From positions 62,001-126,000 of the forward strand of contig JADDOH010004228.1 in NCBI GenBank assembly GCA_016648135.1: a DNA stretch of 64,000 nt, read 5' to 3'. Source of the DNA: Agrypnia vestita. Its lineage: Eukaryota > Arthropoda > Insecta > Trichoptera > Phryganeidae. Under the pieces are notes generated by a model that ran no database searches, was not told the DNA's origin, and saw only the letters and a program-made list of their open reading frames with translations. Numbering within the stretch: position 1 is the stretch's first letter; each line of letters starts with the position of its first letter. The translations under genes were made by a program, and so were the position numbers. Shown here piece by piece: positions 34,744 to 46,300 of this stretch.

Positions 34744-35098
34744 TACAGGGTTTAACAGAGCTAGTCCACAATACTTTACAAGTATATTTCTGATTTAATT
34801 ATGAGTCGAAAATTTAAAACGAAAATGAAAAAAGCAACTATAACCTAATATCATATGTTATGGGATCCAACATCAATTAGAATGTTTTGTGCAGGGTTTT
34901 TATCATTTTATTTAACTTGTATTTAAATAAATGAATTTTTTGTAATCTATGTAAGTTGTAATGATAATAATGATAATTCAACGTTTTGTAAACTATAAGT
35001 CAGAAATATTGAAGAAAATGCATACTTTGATATTGCCTAACTATATTAGGTCATCGTTACTTGAACTTCTCATAATCAAGGCAGGAATCCATCTGTAA
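34744..35098. mobile_element. Palindromic MITE, third end subtype
   Basis: The left end TACAGGGTTTAACAGAGCTAG, then TCCACAATACTTTACAAGTA, pairs with ATCTGTAAAGTATTGTGGACTAG at the right end. Between them is the common core (ATTATGAGTCGAAAAT; GTCAGAAATATTGAAGAAAA; TGATATTGCCTAACTATATT). The outer ~35 bp differ from the subtypes at 20671 and 49112. Confidence 0.75.
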
Positions 35099-36124
35099 AG
35101 TATTGTGGACTAGCTAAAGTATATCCTAATAAACTAACACATGTAGGATATACATTAACTTTTTCGAATTTCGACATATTCGATTCGAAAAATCGAATAA
35201 ATTTCGAAATTTAACACTTTGTAACATTTACATTACGTACTTAACTTTTTTTTTTGCGAGTGAACCGATGACCCATGTTTTTTTTTGTTTTATATACAAT
35301 ATTGAAACTGGAGACGACTTTGGAACCTAGCCATATAAGTAGAATTTGTAAACTTGTTACCTAATAAAAATATATAAAAGAAATCAGATGAATCACAAAA
35401 ATCTAGCAAAAAATATACGGTTACCACCAGGACTCACAGTCGGAAGTTTTAATTGCCGGTAGAACATGTTTATATCATGGTAACGTTACATAATCACGTG
35501 AAAAACACAGCATTTAAATTTTTTTTATATATATATTAGTCCAAATTATAGTTACTGGGAAGTAATCGATAACATGTTTTACCAGCAACAGAAAGTTTTG
35601 TGTTTGGTGTATTTTAAGTGATTCATCCCATTTATTTTAACTTTATTATATTTAATATTTAGTTTTTATACCATTATTATTATAATATAATAGTTATTTT
35701 AATAAAATAAGTAATTATGAAATTTAAGCATAATATTTTTACTAATTTATGTAAAATATAAATTAAAAAAATTATTAAGCTTAAATATTATTGAGCTGAA
35801 GCAGGCATACATATTCTCATTTCACGAAATGTTGTTAAAAAAGCTTTTACAGTCTAGGACGTAGGTAGGTACCTACCCCCATTTATTACGATACAGAACA
35901 ACAGTTTCTGCGTTCAGAACTAACACAGTGAACCAAACTTTACCATTGTGGGTTGCTACTCTGTTGTTAAATTTTTTCTACGAACTAGATTTGTTATGAA
36001 CTTTCAGTTTTTGCGCTTGGAAATAAAATCACGATTTACAATTTCAAGTAATAAAATTTTAATACGCTCAGTACACATACATCATCACTAAAATCCATAA
36101 ATGTATTTTTATTTATATTTACAG

Positions 36125-36173
36125 GCATAAAGGATTTCTCAAGGACTGTCCTAATGGACTACTCACGGAACAG
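36125..36173 (+). CDS. Frq: Frequenin exon: degenerate EF-hand 1
   Basis: The exon follows TTTACAG and ends before GTAGAG. Its first base completes a Trp codon begun in an upstream exon; the rest reads HKGFLKDCPNGLLTEQ. This is EF-hand 1 of NCS proteins, where the CPNG sequence makes the loop unable to bind calcium. That feature is universal in the family and is not decay. The match to the family is essentially complete over 16 residues. Confidence 0.95.
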
Positions 36174-36282
36174 GTAGAGAATTACTACATATTATATTAT
36201 AATATTTACTGTAGGTTTTTGTTAAATGTTAATAACTATCAAAGGCGAATCAAAATATTATTACCGATTGAATGTAGTATAG

Positions 36283-36412
36283 TAATAGTACAAATACAAT
36301 ACTAGTACAGTAAATAGTATACTACAGTAATAGTTCAGTGCAGATTGAGTATAGTAATAGTACATGTCGTATAATATAGTATAGTAATAGTATATGTAAT
36401 AGTACTGTCGCC
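36283..36412. repeat. Degenerate TAGTAATAGTA minisatellite in frequenin intron
   Basis: Variants of AGTATAGTAATAGTA recur six or more times with ACAGTA and ATGTA interruptions. No coding or splice role is apparent. Confidence 0.75.
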
Positions 36413-37129
36413 CTTAATCTCAGGACAACAACAATATAATATTATTAGACTACACACGGGACAGAATGTAGGTACTTACTTATGCACGCGTTCCTATGAG
36501 AAATGTCAAGAACTCAGTCAAATATCTAAATTTTATGATTATAAATAAATATTAGCTTTAATTGAATATATGAACACTTCGGATGAATAAATCAGTAGTT
36601 AGTAGATGTGTATGAAACAAACTCTTATTATTACGTAGTACTTGTTTTATAAAATATTCATCAATTGACGAACTATAGAATGTAAATATAATAGACATGA
36701 TTGTCAAGATACCGCAAACCGATGAGAAAAGACCCGTGTTCGTGACATAATTATGATAAGTAATATTATATTATACCAGGTAGTTTAAGCAATGTGGCAT
36801 TTTTTCAAACGTTATGAATCTGCAGAATTTAATTTTGTTTTAATCCAAATACCAAAAGTTGATCGTTTTATTATATTTTTATTTAATATCTTATTTATTT
36901 AACAAAAAAACTAACTCGACATGTCATCTTTCAGAAGTTCTTTAAAATGCCTTTCAACAAGAAGGAAAAATTTCTCAAATTGATATTTATTATTTTAGTC
37001 GTGTGTATATTAATTATATCAATATACATAATTTGTGGGGTTTAAAGGAAAGGCATTATCCAAAATATATAAATATAAATATACAAAAATGTTTTGAATG
37101 CAGTCACCGATTTAATTTAATTCAATTTA

Positions 37130-37290
37130 GAATGAATTATAGATTTTATGTATTTATCCCTTCAAAAATCATTTTTCCTATAAATTTTTGCATAATCTCG
37201 AATTCAGTATATTCTAAATTAATAATCCTCCATGACTGCATTAATTTTTTTTTGGATATTTCTGCCTTTGCTTTTATATTCTACGTTTGA
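37130..37290. repeat. Second copy of dispersed repeat seen at 23650
   Basis: CTATAAATTTTTGCATAATC, TCGAATTCAGTATATTCTAA and ATGACTGCATTAATTTTTTT align with 23668-23770. It lies just upstream of the exon at 37371 but ends about 80 bp short of it. Confidence 0.55.
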
Positions 37291-37370
37291 TCAAACAAAA
37301 TTCTATTTAAATAGCATTTTTTAACAAAAAAATACGTTTCAATCATTGGCCGTTTTTATGATTTTTTCAG

Positions 37371-37460
37371 GGATTCATCAAAATTTACAAGCAGTTTTTT
37401 CCACAAGGAGACCCGAGCAAATTCGCCTCCTTGGTTTTCAGAGTTTTTGATGAAAATAAT
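37371..37460 (+). CDS. Frq: Frequenin exon: helix linker and start of EF-hand 2
   Basis: Thirty complete codons lie between TTTTTTCAG and GTAAGT, beginning [20 protein letters not shown] and ending VFRVFDENN. The last residues are positions 1-4 of the EF-hand 2 calcium loop (D-E-N-N), so the intron splits the loop. Aromatic residues here line the hydrophobic target-binding crevice of NCS-1. Confidence 0.96.
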
Positions 37461-37994
37461 GTAAGTACTTGTGGTTTTTATTTTCTTAGTCGGACGTCAC
37501 AAACTTGTAAAATTTGGAAAGCTTTGATGGTAAGGTAAAGCATATGAATCGAGGCAACCCCCGTAATGGTGGAACAGTATCGCTGAAGGAAGATGGAGAG
37601 TGAAAAAATGAGATGGCAGAATAAATAGCATTACAAATACTACACTATTAGATGAGTAATGACGAGATAGTATTCATAATAATAATTTCAACCTATTTCA
37701 TTTTTAACAATATTTTTATTTCTGAGATCAAAATTACTGGATTTTGTCCGCAGATGGATAAATTATAGAAGTCGCACAGAGACGAAGTTATTTATATTGA
37801 AAACATATATGAAAGTCTTTATAGGGTGTTCATAGTCCTTGTGATCTGTATTTTGTATATTATTATGTTGGCTTTAGTCCACTCTTTAGTTCACTCTCTA
37901 GATCACTCTTAAATCACTTTACAGAATTCAACGTTCACCAATTCCAGCGTAAAAACATTCACACATTATCAAATTTTTTGAAAGTTGTATATAT

Positions 37995-38422
37995 CAGTAG
38001 CTTGTTGGTGTAGTGGTCAGAGTCACCTAGTGATCTGGTGGTCACTTTTCATGCTATGTATTGTACTAACTATGTTAATAAAGATTATGTTTCTGCGAGA
38101 GGGGGACAGTGATTGGGCTTTGCTTTGCATCTCCCTGCTGGACCACCCTACACACGGCTTAGCACGGAAATAGCTATTAGAGAAAAAAATGTCAACCAGG
38201 CTACGTATGAGTAGGGCCGATATGTCAGCATAAGCTCATGAAACGGTCCTGGGAAAGTGGTGGGTATCCAATCACTGATCTGGTGGTCGATGGTTCGAGC
38301 CCCATTCCAGGACACCAGAAAGTTAGTCCTATTTTCATAGCACAAGCGTTTAGTTTATTTTGAAAATAGTAAGAATATTGATGCGACACGTATTCCGTAT
38401 TCGCATCTCTATTTAAAAAAAA
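37995..38422 (+). mobile_element. tRNA-derived SINE, copy 4, interrupted by an insertion
   Basis: The head starts CAGTAGCTTGTTGGTGTAGT (A box), continues CACCTAGTGATCTGGTGGTC, is broken at 38043 and resumes at 38289 with GATGGTTCGAGCCCCATTCC (B box). The body reads GAAAGTTAGTCCTATTTTCA, GCACAAGCGTTTAG, GAAAATAGTAAGAATATTGA and CATCTCTATTT plus A run. Without the insertion it is a near full-length copy. Confidence 0.85.
38044..38288. mobile_element. 245-bp insertion with 13-bp direct duplication inside the SINE
   Basis: TGATCTGGTGGTC occurs at 38031-38043 and again at 38276-38288, exactly bracketing sequence absent from other SINE copies. The insert includes a CACCCTACACACGGCTTAGC stretch and shows no ORF or inverted repeats. 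A 13-bp duplication suits LINE-mediated retroposition. Its family is unknown. Confidence 0.65.
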
Positions 38423-38429
38423 TCATGTA

Positions 38430-41027
38430 AGTCTGTATTCTACCAAATATTTTAATACCAAATATTTCAAATAGGTACTCAAATATTTGAAGAGACTATG
38501 TCAGAGACATGTATGGTCCTTCCCATGGCCACAGTACACATAGTAATTATAGGTACCTCTACATTTTTAAAGTCGAATATTAAATAATTTTATTCTCTTG
38601 ATGTATAGATTTTATATAGATTTCCATACATATTTCGCGTATAAATTGTTTCGACACTGAGAGACTTCAATAATTTATCCTAATTAATTTTATTTATCTA
38701 TTTCATTTGATTCGTACAATTTTCGTCGCCTTTTTTTTAAATCTAAAACGAATGGTCAGATACAATTTCAAAGGTCCCTTAATCTTGCACAGGCTCTAAA
38801 TATTAATGATGCATACAAAATTTGATCCAAGCAGGCGGATGAGTTATTCAGGGAAGTGGAATGAGGTGACCACATTTTCTGATGGATCCTAGAATAAAAC
38901 TGAATAAAACTTAATCATCAAAAAAATATCGCAGATGAAATTAGATATACGAGTATTAAAGCTCGTATCTATTGAACACTGCACCACGAACGAATCACAT
39001 TTTTGATATACTTGAAGTTCACAGTAAGAACTAAATTTGAGCAGGGGCCTTGAGTTGCAACCAAAAGTTTGCATTAATCTCATTTTCGTGTCCGTATAAT
39101 AATTATTTTCACTGTTCAAAGTTCAATCTGATATCTTGATATTTAAAAATATTAGTTTAACTTGTTTTTCTCCTGAATTATTCATTTCTTACAATGTTGT
39201 TATATTAGAATATTTAAATTTCAGGATGGATCAATAGAGTTTGAAGAATTCATCAGAGCGTTGTCTGTAACGTCAAGGGGAAATCTTGATGAAAAGTTAC
39301 ACTGTAAGTATTAATTATTTTTTAAATTAAAAAATAAACTATAATTATTACCTTTAAAATTACTCTTTATATATTAAGTTTTAAATTTGATACATTATTA
39401 AATTACATTAAAATTGTTGTGAAGTTGATGATCATATTTTTCTAATGACATGGCTGTGCCATCGATCACTATACTTTTAAAAACAATTCTTGGCTCATTG
39501 AAATAACTTACAGAATATATTTAAAAAGTAGGTAAGTTTGTAATAAATCAACTAATTCTATCGAAAGGATAAATTTTTTGTTTTTCCAAATTATAGAAAC
39601 ATTTTTATTATTGTTATTAAATACACGTTTATTTATTCTATTCGCAATAAGCTAAAAATATATTTTGCAGAAAATTATGAACCTTTCTAAATAATTAATA
39701 ATTTTTAATTTTGCACCGTAGTTTTTCGATTTGTTCAGCCGCAACTCTTTTACACCGTTCAGAATCTTCTGGTTAGACTTTTTTGTTATATTATGCCTTC
39801 TAAAAAAGGGTTAGATATTAAATTTAATTACATTTTTTTGAGCAGTACAAAATTTCATTTGTAAGAAAATGTTTCCTTATATTTTACTTTGTGTAGGCAG
39901 GTTTGCATTATTATTATTTTTAATTTAAATTCTTTAATATAAAGGTACCGTGTACGAACTGATTGAAAAAAATATTTTTATTTGAACATTCTGAAAAATG
40001 TCACCACGTTATTATGTCATTCATGAGGTCTAAATAAAATGTGCATCTTATTTTTAACTTCTATTTTTTTTTCTTTATACACTTATGTTAACACACCCAA
40101 AACTTTGCATTTACTTGTTTCCCTAAAAAAATATTTATTTGTTATAAAATCCTATACATTCAATATATATAGTAAGAATATATCTAATTAAAAAGCATCC
40201 CTTTTTAAAAAGCAAAATAAATTATTCTTAACTTTAATAAAATATATTTTTTAGTATCATCGGTACTGAGCAAATTTAATCTTTTCCCTAAGTATCCCTC
40301 TAACCCTCAATAAAATATGTGAATATGTTCTTCACCAATTGACGTCGAAAAAGGGGTGAAAATGAAAATCGTAAATGTGAGACCATTTTTCACGTTGATT
40401 GAATACGTGGATGCTACAAACATTCGATTAAAAATATATTTTATACATTTATCCAATATTTATCTGAATATCTCATCTTCATTTATGACGCACATTCACG
40501 TTTAGCGATGGTGAATATAAACCGGTTTAAAAAGGATAGACTGATTTCGTGCGATTTTCTCCGAATCCATTCCATATTGGATGGCTCTAGAAAGCTACGT
40601 CATTTCTGTGCTGCTCGATGGAATCGAGGTCTGGACTTTAAAAGAAGTCATTATTAAACATTTTTTGGAGTCATAATAGATGTCGCTGAATTGGATTGAT
40701 TGCATTATCATTGAATATGTGCTAAGACAAATAAGAAGATTCAAGCATAATAACAATTAAAAGTTGTGCACTTAGGAGACCTTCTCTGCAATAAGACATA
40801 CTATTTTTACAACTCAAACGCAGGAGAAAATAGTAGGCAGCAGTAGCGTAGGTAAAAAATATGACTCAATGTCCGAAATGCTGGCGATCTCCACAGAATA
40901 AATTAGTAAACAGCAACTCGGGCGCCAATTTTCGATGAAAGGAGATAGAAAAATGTTTTCATACAATATTACTTTAGTACATACATACCTATATATTATA
41001 CGAGTGTTACCATTGTAGATACTATGA
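38430..41027. other. Frequenin introns, AT-rich, no other gene
   Basis: Apart from the exon at 39225-39303 this stretch is intronic DNA without recognisable elements. Open frames at 38889-39119 and 40814-41053 on the minus strand have no recognisable motif. Confidence 0.5.
39225..39303 (+). CDS. Frq: Frequenin exon: rest of EF-hand 2
   Basis: The exon begins [20 protein letters not shown] and ends with CAC T, the T being the first base of the next Trp codon. It completes the EF-hand 2 loop ([12 protein letters not shown]), with D, N, D, S and the bidentate E in place, so this site should bind calcium. Splice sites are TTTCAG and GTAAGT. Confidence 0.96.
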
Positions 41028-41032
41028 CGTTT

Positions 41033-41382
41033 CAGTTCGGGGGATTTTGGCAATTAACATTTAACACAGGTACAAAAAATGGCTAATTAAAATATGAAAA
41101 TAACAAACCTAACTTTTTAATATGTTTAACCGGAAAGTATCTACTACATAAACACTCAAATTAGTCATTGCTAGACGCTTTTCGCGTGTCATTTCTTCCG
41201 TCAGACGCTTTGTAGCCCCATAAATAATCATGTTATTTACGTTATAGTAACAAATCTGAACTTTATACATTTTATTCAGGCCATTATTTAATAATTTATT
41301 CCAATATCTTATATTTTAACATTTTACTTGCACATTTTTTGTACCTGTATTAATACCTGTTATCTGCCAAAATTCCCCGAAC
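41033..41382. mobile_element. Foldback element in frequenin intron
   Basis: GTTCGGGGGGATTTTGGCAA…CAGGTACAAAAAATG at the left pairs with CATTTTTTGTACCTG…TGCCAAAATTCCCCGAAC at the right; arms are ~48 bp with some mismatches. Total length is about 350 bp. The inside holds GCTAGACGCTTTTCGCGTG and GTCAGACGCTTTGTAGCCCC. Family not recognised. Confidence 0.7.
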
Positions 41383-41827
41383 TCATAATATCCAAACCTT
41401 CGTACCTACTATAAAAAATATTTCAGGTTTGATACTATAACCTAAGTCTGGCAATCGCTGGCTACTCCTCATTTTTCATGTCCATAGATATTCGCTGCCG
41501 TGTATTTCTACAGAATTAAATAATTTCATCTCACTCCAACCTTTATTTATTGTACGTGTTATTGCAGCCTTCCGACCTCTTGATATCCTTGATATCTGTT
41601 TGTCATATTTAATTCATTTACAATCCTCGTAAAATCTTCTTAGAATGATGAATTAAACTGATTAACAACTATCAAATCTCAACTCAATTCTTAAATTAAT
41701 TATTCAAAACCGTTCACTTTTATTTTATTTTATAATATATTTTTATTTTAGTGTTTAACCCCATTTTCAACCTTGCCTTTACTTTCCACCCTCGATCAAT
41801 TGTTTAGCTGATTTTGTTTTCTTTCAG

Positions 41828-41916
41828 GGGCCTTCAGGTTATACGACGTGGACAACGACGGCTTCATTACAAGGGATGAAATGTATAATATCGTAGACGC
41901 TATTTATCAAATGGTG
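41828..41916 (+). CDS. Frq: Frequenin exon: EF-hand 3
   Basis: After CTTTCAG, GG completes the Trp codon and the exon reads [20 protein letters not shown] through [11 protein letters not shown]-hand 3 loop [12 protein letters not shown] has all canonical ligands (D1, D3, D5, Gly6, I8, E12) and should be functional. The donor is GTAAGA. Confidence 0.96.
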
Positions 41917-42244
41917 GTAAGAGGATGTATATTTTTATATAAATGCACATAAACCCACATAATAATGTAAGGTACCATTAATCGAATGTTTTATATACAG
42001 ATCTTTAGAATGTGACTTACTGGGCTTATTATGTTCTCTGACATAATTAGTCACTCGCACAACCTGCGATATAAGTTCCTCGGACCGTTTCTATTGAAAA
42101 TTCGATAATCTACGAAAAATACATTTAAAAGACTAATTTTCTTTGTTGGAGAAATCCAATAGTTTACCATATTCTTAGTGACACCAATCCATAGCTATAC
42201 CTATTTCCATTTAAAAAAGAGAATCGAATTAGTATGTGTAAGCC

Positions 42245-42328
42245 GTGCGTACGAGGAACATTGTTTCGTTGTGTTGGTGTTTATACCCGCCAACACCAAC
42301 ACAACGAAACAACGTGCACCGTACGCAC
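42245..42328. repeat. Perfect 21-bp-stem hairpin in the last frequenin intron
   Basis: TTGTTTCGTTGTGTTGGTGTT (42261-42281) and its exact complement (42292-42312) are separated by 10 nt. Outside, GTGCGTACG (42245-42253) pairs with CGTACGCAC (42320-42328) across small unpaired segments. The pre-mRNA would fold strongly here. Confidence 0.85.
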
Positions 42329-42519
42329 AACGTAAAGTGTTGTGTAACCTGTATTGTAAGACACCTGTAAAGAATTGTTAACTAGCTCAGACCTGTATAT
42401 ATGACTCTTCACGTGTTATTACAGCCAAGAATTGACAGACCGAGAGCTCTTATTTGTGGAAAGTTTGTGGATTAGTTCGATTCGATTCGATTACATTATT
42501 TTATTTTCGATATTTATAT

Positions 42520-42779
42520 ATTACCCGGTGTTGCACGGGTTTAGGATTAAGTTGAAAATAAATTTGTGTGTGGAAACAAAGGTTCCATTCGAAAGGTATA
42601 GATTTGCATTGAAAATATATCAGGGGGAGAGGAAAGAGTAAAAGGGGAGGAAGGAAATGTCACTTATGTTACCCGCCGGGTCCTAAAGCATAAGTATGCA
42701 AAATTTGAATCGAATCGGACAAACGATGTAGATTTGTATAGAGAACAGACAGACAGATATTGAGTTTTATAGCTATAGA
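42520..42779 (-). mobile_element. Helitron-like remnant in frequenin intron
   Basis: On the minus strand the segment begins TCTATAGCTATAAAACTC, then ATATCTGTCTGTCTGTTC, a start typical of insect Helitrons, and ends near CCCGTGCAACACCGGGTAAT, a short hairpin before a TAAT terminus. It has no coding region. It is not closely similar to the Helitrons at 17107 and 27467. Flanks contain a loosely repeated TCGATT…ATTATTTTATTTT… stretch. Confidence 0.5.
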
Positions 42780-42917
42780 TTATCGAGTTCGATTGAATTA
42801 TATTATTTTATTTTTGATGTTAATAACCATGAATTGTGGATAAACTTTATATATAATTTAATATTATATATATACTATTGAATATTGGCAATTGTTAAAT
42901 AAGAATCTAATTCACAG

Positions 42918-43085
42918 GGACAGCAGCCCCAGGCGGAGGACGAGAACACTCCGCAGAAACGCGTGGATAAGATCTTCGACCAGATGGATAAGAACCACGA
43001 CGACAGACTAACGCTGGAGGAGTTCCGCGAGGGCAGTAAAGCGGATCCTCGCATCGTCCAAGCTCTCTCTCTGGGCGGGGACTAA
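42918..43085 (+). CDS. Frq: Frequenin terminal exon: EF-hand 4 and C-terminus
   Basis: Fifty-five codons plus TAA follow [27 protein letters not shown], then the EF-hand 4 loop [12 protein letters not shown], then [20 protein letters not shown]. Position 6 of the loop, glycine in most EF-hands and in vertebrate NCS-1, is aspartate here. The C-terminal tail is the segment that occupies the target groove. The exon is much more GC-rich than the introns. A minus-strand open frame over it is antisense only. Confidence 0.97.
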   Translation, partial: GQQPQAEDENTPQKRVDKIFDQMDKNHDDRLTLEEFREGSKADPRIVQALSLGGD

Positions 43086-43331
43086 GCGGCTTTCTGTAAA
43101 CGTAGAAAACTCCTTTCGAACACATCAAATTAATCCCGTACACAGTTCTGGGATGTAACCGCAAGAAATGCAACTTATATTCGTTGTGTTAGAAATCAGC
43201 AATCAATGTTAGAATATAGATTTAATAACATTAATTTTCGCTAATTAAAACATACTGTTTCTTATTCCTTTACCACCCCTACATATATGCATTACACAGA
43301 TGGTATGGTATCACGTCGAATAAAAAATAAA
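43086..43331 (+). other. Probable start of frequenin 3' UTR with AATAAA signals
   Basis: The segment follows the stop codon. AATAAA hexamers occur at 43319-43324 and 43326-43331, the first plausible polyadenylation signals. Frequenin transcripts in other insects can have long 3' UTRs, so later signals (for example near 45586) may also be used. Not verifiable here. Confidence 0.4.
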
Positions 43332-46300
43332 CTGTGGCTCATTTGTTATCAAATACATACATTGTATTTATTCCGATTTATTCGCCTTTAAAAGAGAGAA
43401 CGCATTATTTTGAAAAAATGTGAGCCAGGTAAAACTGAAAAATGGTTGTGAATTTTGCCTTTCTTGCTGGTTTCGTCGAAAGGGTTAACTAATTTTTTTA
43501 CTAATCAGAACCGATTCAAAAAACAGTTGTACTTATGTACAATTGCGTTGTTTATTCTGTAAAACAATCGAGTAATCAGATTAAAATTATAAAATCAGAT
43601 TCCACAAAAAGTAAAGACAGACCTTTTTTACGTATTTTGCTAAAAAAAAATACGTTGAATTTATTTTAGCTTTGACTGCTCTGCTGTTAGAAAGCATTGA
43701 GAATTGTATCGATTATGTTTGAAGCTGAAATAAAATAGTACTTAATCAGAACATTACACGGAACACCTCGCTTTAAAAGGTGTTATGAAGAGCGACAATC
43801 GAAATGTTTCGTAGGCAAATGTTCATACTAGCATTTTTAAGCCTTTTCAGATGAAAGTGTGCGATCGATGGCCTTTTGTATAAAATGCAAAAATCTTAGC
43901 TCTTTTGAAATCAATGTTAGCTTTTCTTTAGTTTAAAATTGTACAGCTTAGCGGCTTTGTGTGTGTGTCTCTAGTATGGATAAGATTTAAATCTGTGTTT
44001 TTGTAGAGAAATCTTATATTTATTGTTACGTTTTACGGATCGAGAATGACTCATATGTGTGGTACAACATGAGTAGGTACTTCGATAACTTAGTATTTTG
44101 TAAGTTTATCGTGGCGTTCCGCTGGTTAATAAACACAGGTACGATTTGTGGATTCAAACACTCAAAAGACCTGTGCAAAGCCTGAAATTTGAGTAAGTAA
44201 TATATTATGGATTCGAGTAGATTTATATCTCTAAAAGGCGTAGAATCGGTTTCAATTTATAGATTAAATCTCTGCTTATACCTAACTGCAAAACAATGGT
44301 AAAGCCGATTTGTTTATATTTAGTTTCAAATTATTTAAAAATATTGATTAATTCTTTAAATTATTTTTAAAATATCGAATTATTCTTGTTATTATTTTAT
44401 GTGCTTATTCCGTTTCCATTTTTAACACGAGAATTTCCATAAATTTCACGACGGGGTGAACGAGGCTTCGTACTATCAATTATAAACTTTTTCAGGTTAA
44501 GAAGACAATAAGTATTGATGTGGAGTAATAATCCATTGAAGTAATTATAATGTGTTTCGTAAGAACTTGGTAATTAATGGCACATAATAATTATTATAAG
44601 CACCTAAAGCATGCATGCAAAAGTATTAAAATTAACTTCTTTGAATAAATATGATAAATTTGGTTTATATAACGCCATTTTCGTAAATAAAGTCACCTCG
44701 AAGAACCTTTTTATAATATTTAATATTTAAACAGTTACATTACTTTTTGTAATTTTGTACGGGGTGGCGACATGGGGAAATGCGCGTGTGTGGTTAAATA
44801 TTATTTTTTATTTAAAATTACCCCATTAATAAAAATGGTCCAGTTTGATCTTTTCAATCTTTCATATTTTATATTGATTGATATAAATATTATTTTTATT
44901 TAGCATTTTGTAACTTTAATATGTTTTCAAAACATTAATTAAATTACTTAAATCTAAAACATTATAAACTCGTTAATGTAAATGATGTATGAATTTTATT
45001 AATTGGTTATAGCTATTCTAAATATATATACTTTAAAAAAATTAAGATATATTTTTTTTAAACTCAACATTTGGAAAATAATATTTTTAATCTCCATTCA
45101 TAACGATATGTATTTTACTTATATGTTTATATTGTAAATTTTTGGTATTATTTGATATTATTTACATATTAGAGTAAAGTAAATATAACGAAGTTTACGT
45201 ATCATATGAATCTTCATATGCAATGTTTTCGTAGCTAGTCAACAACTCTGAACGCACATCACCTAAGGCATGTTAGCGCGCGATGTATTCAGAATCGACG
45301 ATATTGAATATTCATGAAGATGGCTTGTGTAATTTTACGAAGATGCTTTCTTAGGAGGCCTATATTTCGGAAGATAGAAATGACGCCTCATATTATAATG
45401 TCCGCCAAAACTTAAGATTCATAACTTAGAAACCAATAAAGTGACGTGTACTATTTTTCTAAAGAACTTTTAAATTATATTTTTAAAGTTTTATCTACAT
45501 GCGTACGCCAAAGCTCCATCCCTGATCGCCCATCCCGTATGACACCATCCATCTCAGTATTCCTCATACATAATATTATAATTGAATAAAAATTGAGCCT
45601 CGTAATTAATGTATGTGGGTACGCCTACAGGTTTTTGTAAAAATATTCATATTTCATACCCAGTTCAGGAATATCTTTGTAAAAATTAAATTCAGAAAAC
45701 TTTGACAAATACAAATATTTTTAAAAATGTTGTCCTTATAAGCATTAATATTACTCTATTTTAGAAAATAAATTTGAAAGCCAAATTTTTTTTTACGTAC
45801 CTAGTGTAATTTACAGTAAAACGATGACACATTCCGGTGATGAAATTTGTATCAATGTTTTAATTGTTAATCATGTGTTATTGTTGAATAAATTTTTAAA
45901 GTTTACAAGTAATTAAGAACATTTTTTTATGAAGCGTTAAGTATTATAAAGAATATCTAAATATGTACACAGCATATTTGCACCCTATCAATGCCCTTAA
46001 AATTCGGGTGGTAATTTCTAAATCCTCTAGGCGAGATTCATGGGTCGGTAGAAGTCAACCAGACTGCTTCAACACCGAGAGATGGACATCTTGGTGGAAT
46101 CACGCTCTCTAACTGTTAAAGTGTTCTGAACGTATATTTGATTATTGTTCGCATTCCCAAAAAATACGTTCTTGTCAATATTCACTAGGTACCTACCTGC
46201 CAAAAACCCATAAGAACTAATTCATTTACTTAAAAAGGTGTATAGTTTTATTACTCATTTAAAATATTGTGTTTTCTATTCAAATCATTTCAAAGTTTTG

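Larger units (their letters stand above)
36125..43085 (+). other. Frq: Frequenin / NCS-1 gene, 3' five exons (gene span)
   Basis: Five in-frame exons joined by GT/AG introns of 1197, 1764, 2524 and 1001 bp encode about 157 residues, from the third base of a Trp codon at position 30 to the stop. The product is the EF-hand neuronal calcium sensor frequenin (NCS-1), a myristoylated protein that binds Ca2+ at synapses and in the secretory pathway, where it regulates transmitter release and PI4-kinase. Full-length insect proteins are about 187 aa, so only residues 1-30 are missing. I searched by eye upstream and found no exon with the MGK…N-terminus; it may be outside the window. Some insects have two paralogues, so Frq1 versus Frq2 cannot be decided. 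Confidence 0.95.

Noticed and set aside
42907..43173. 88-codon minus-strand open frame
   Set aside because: Antisense shadow of the GC-rich frequenin terminal exon.
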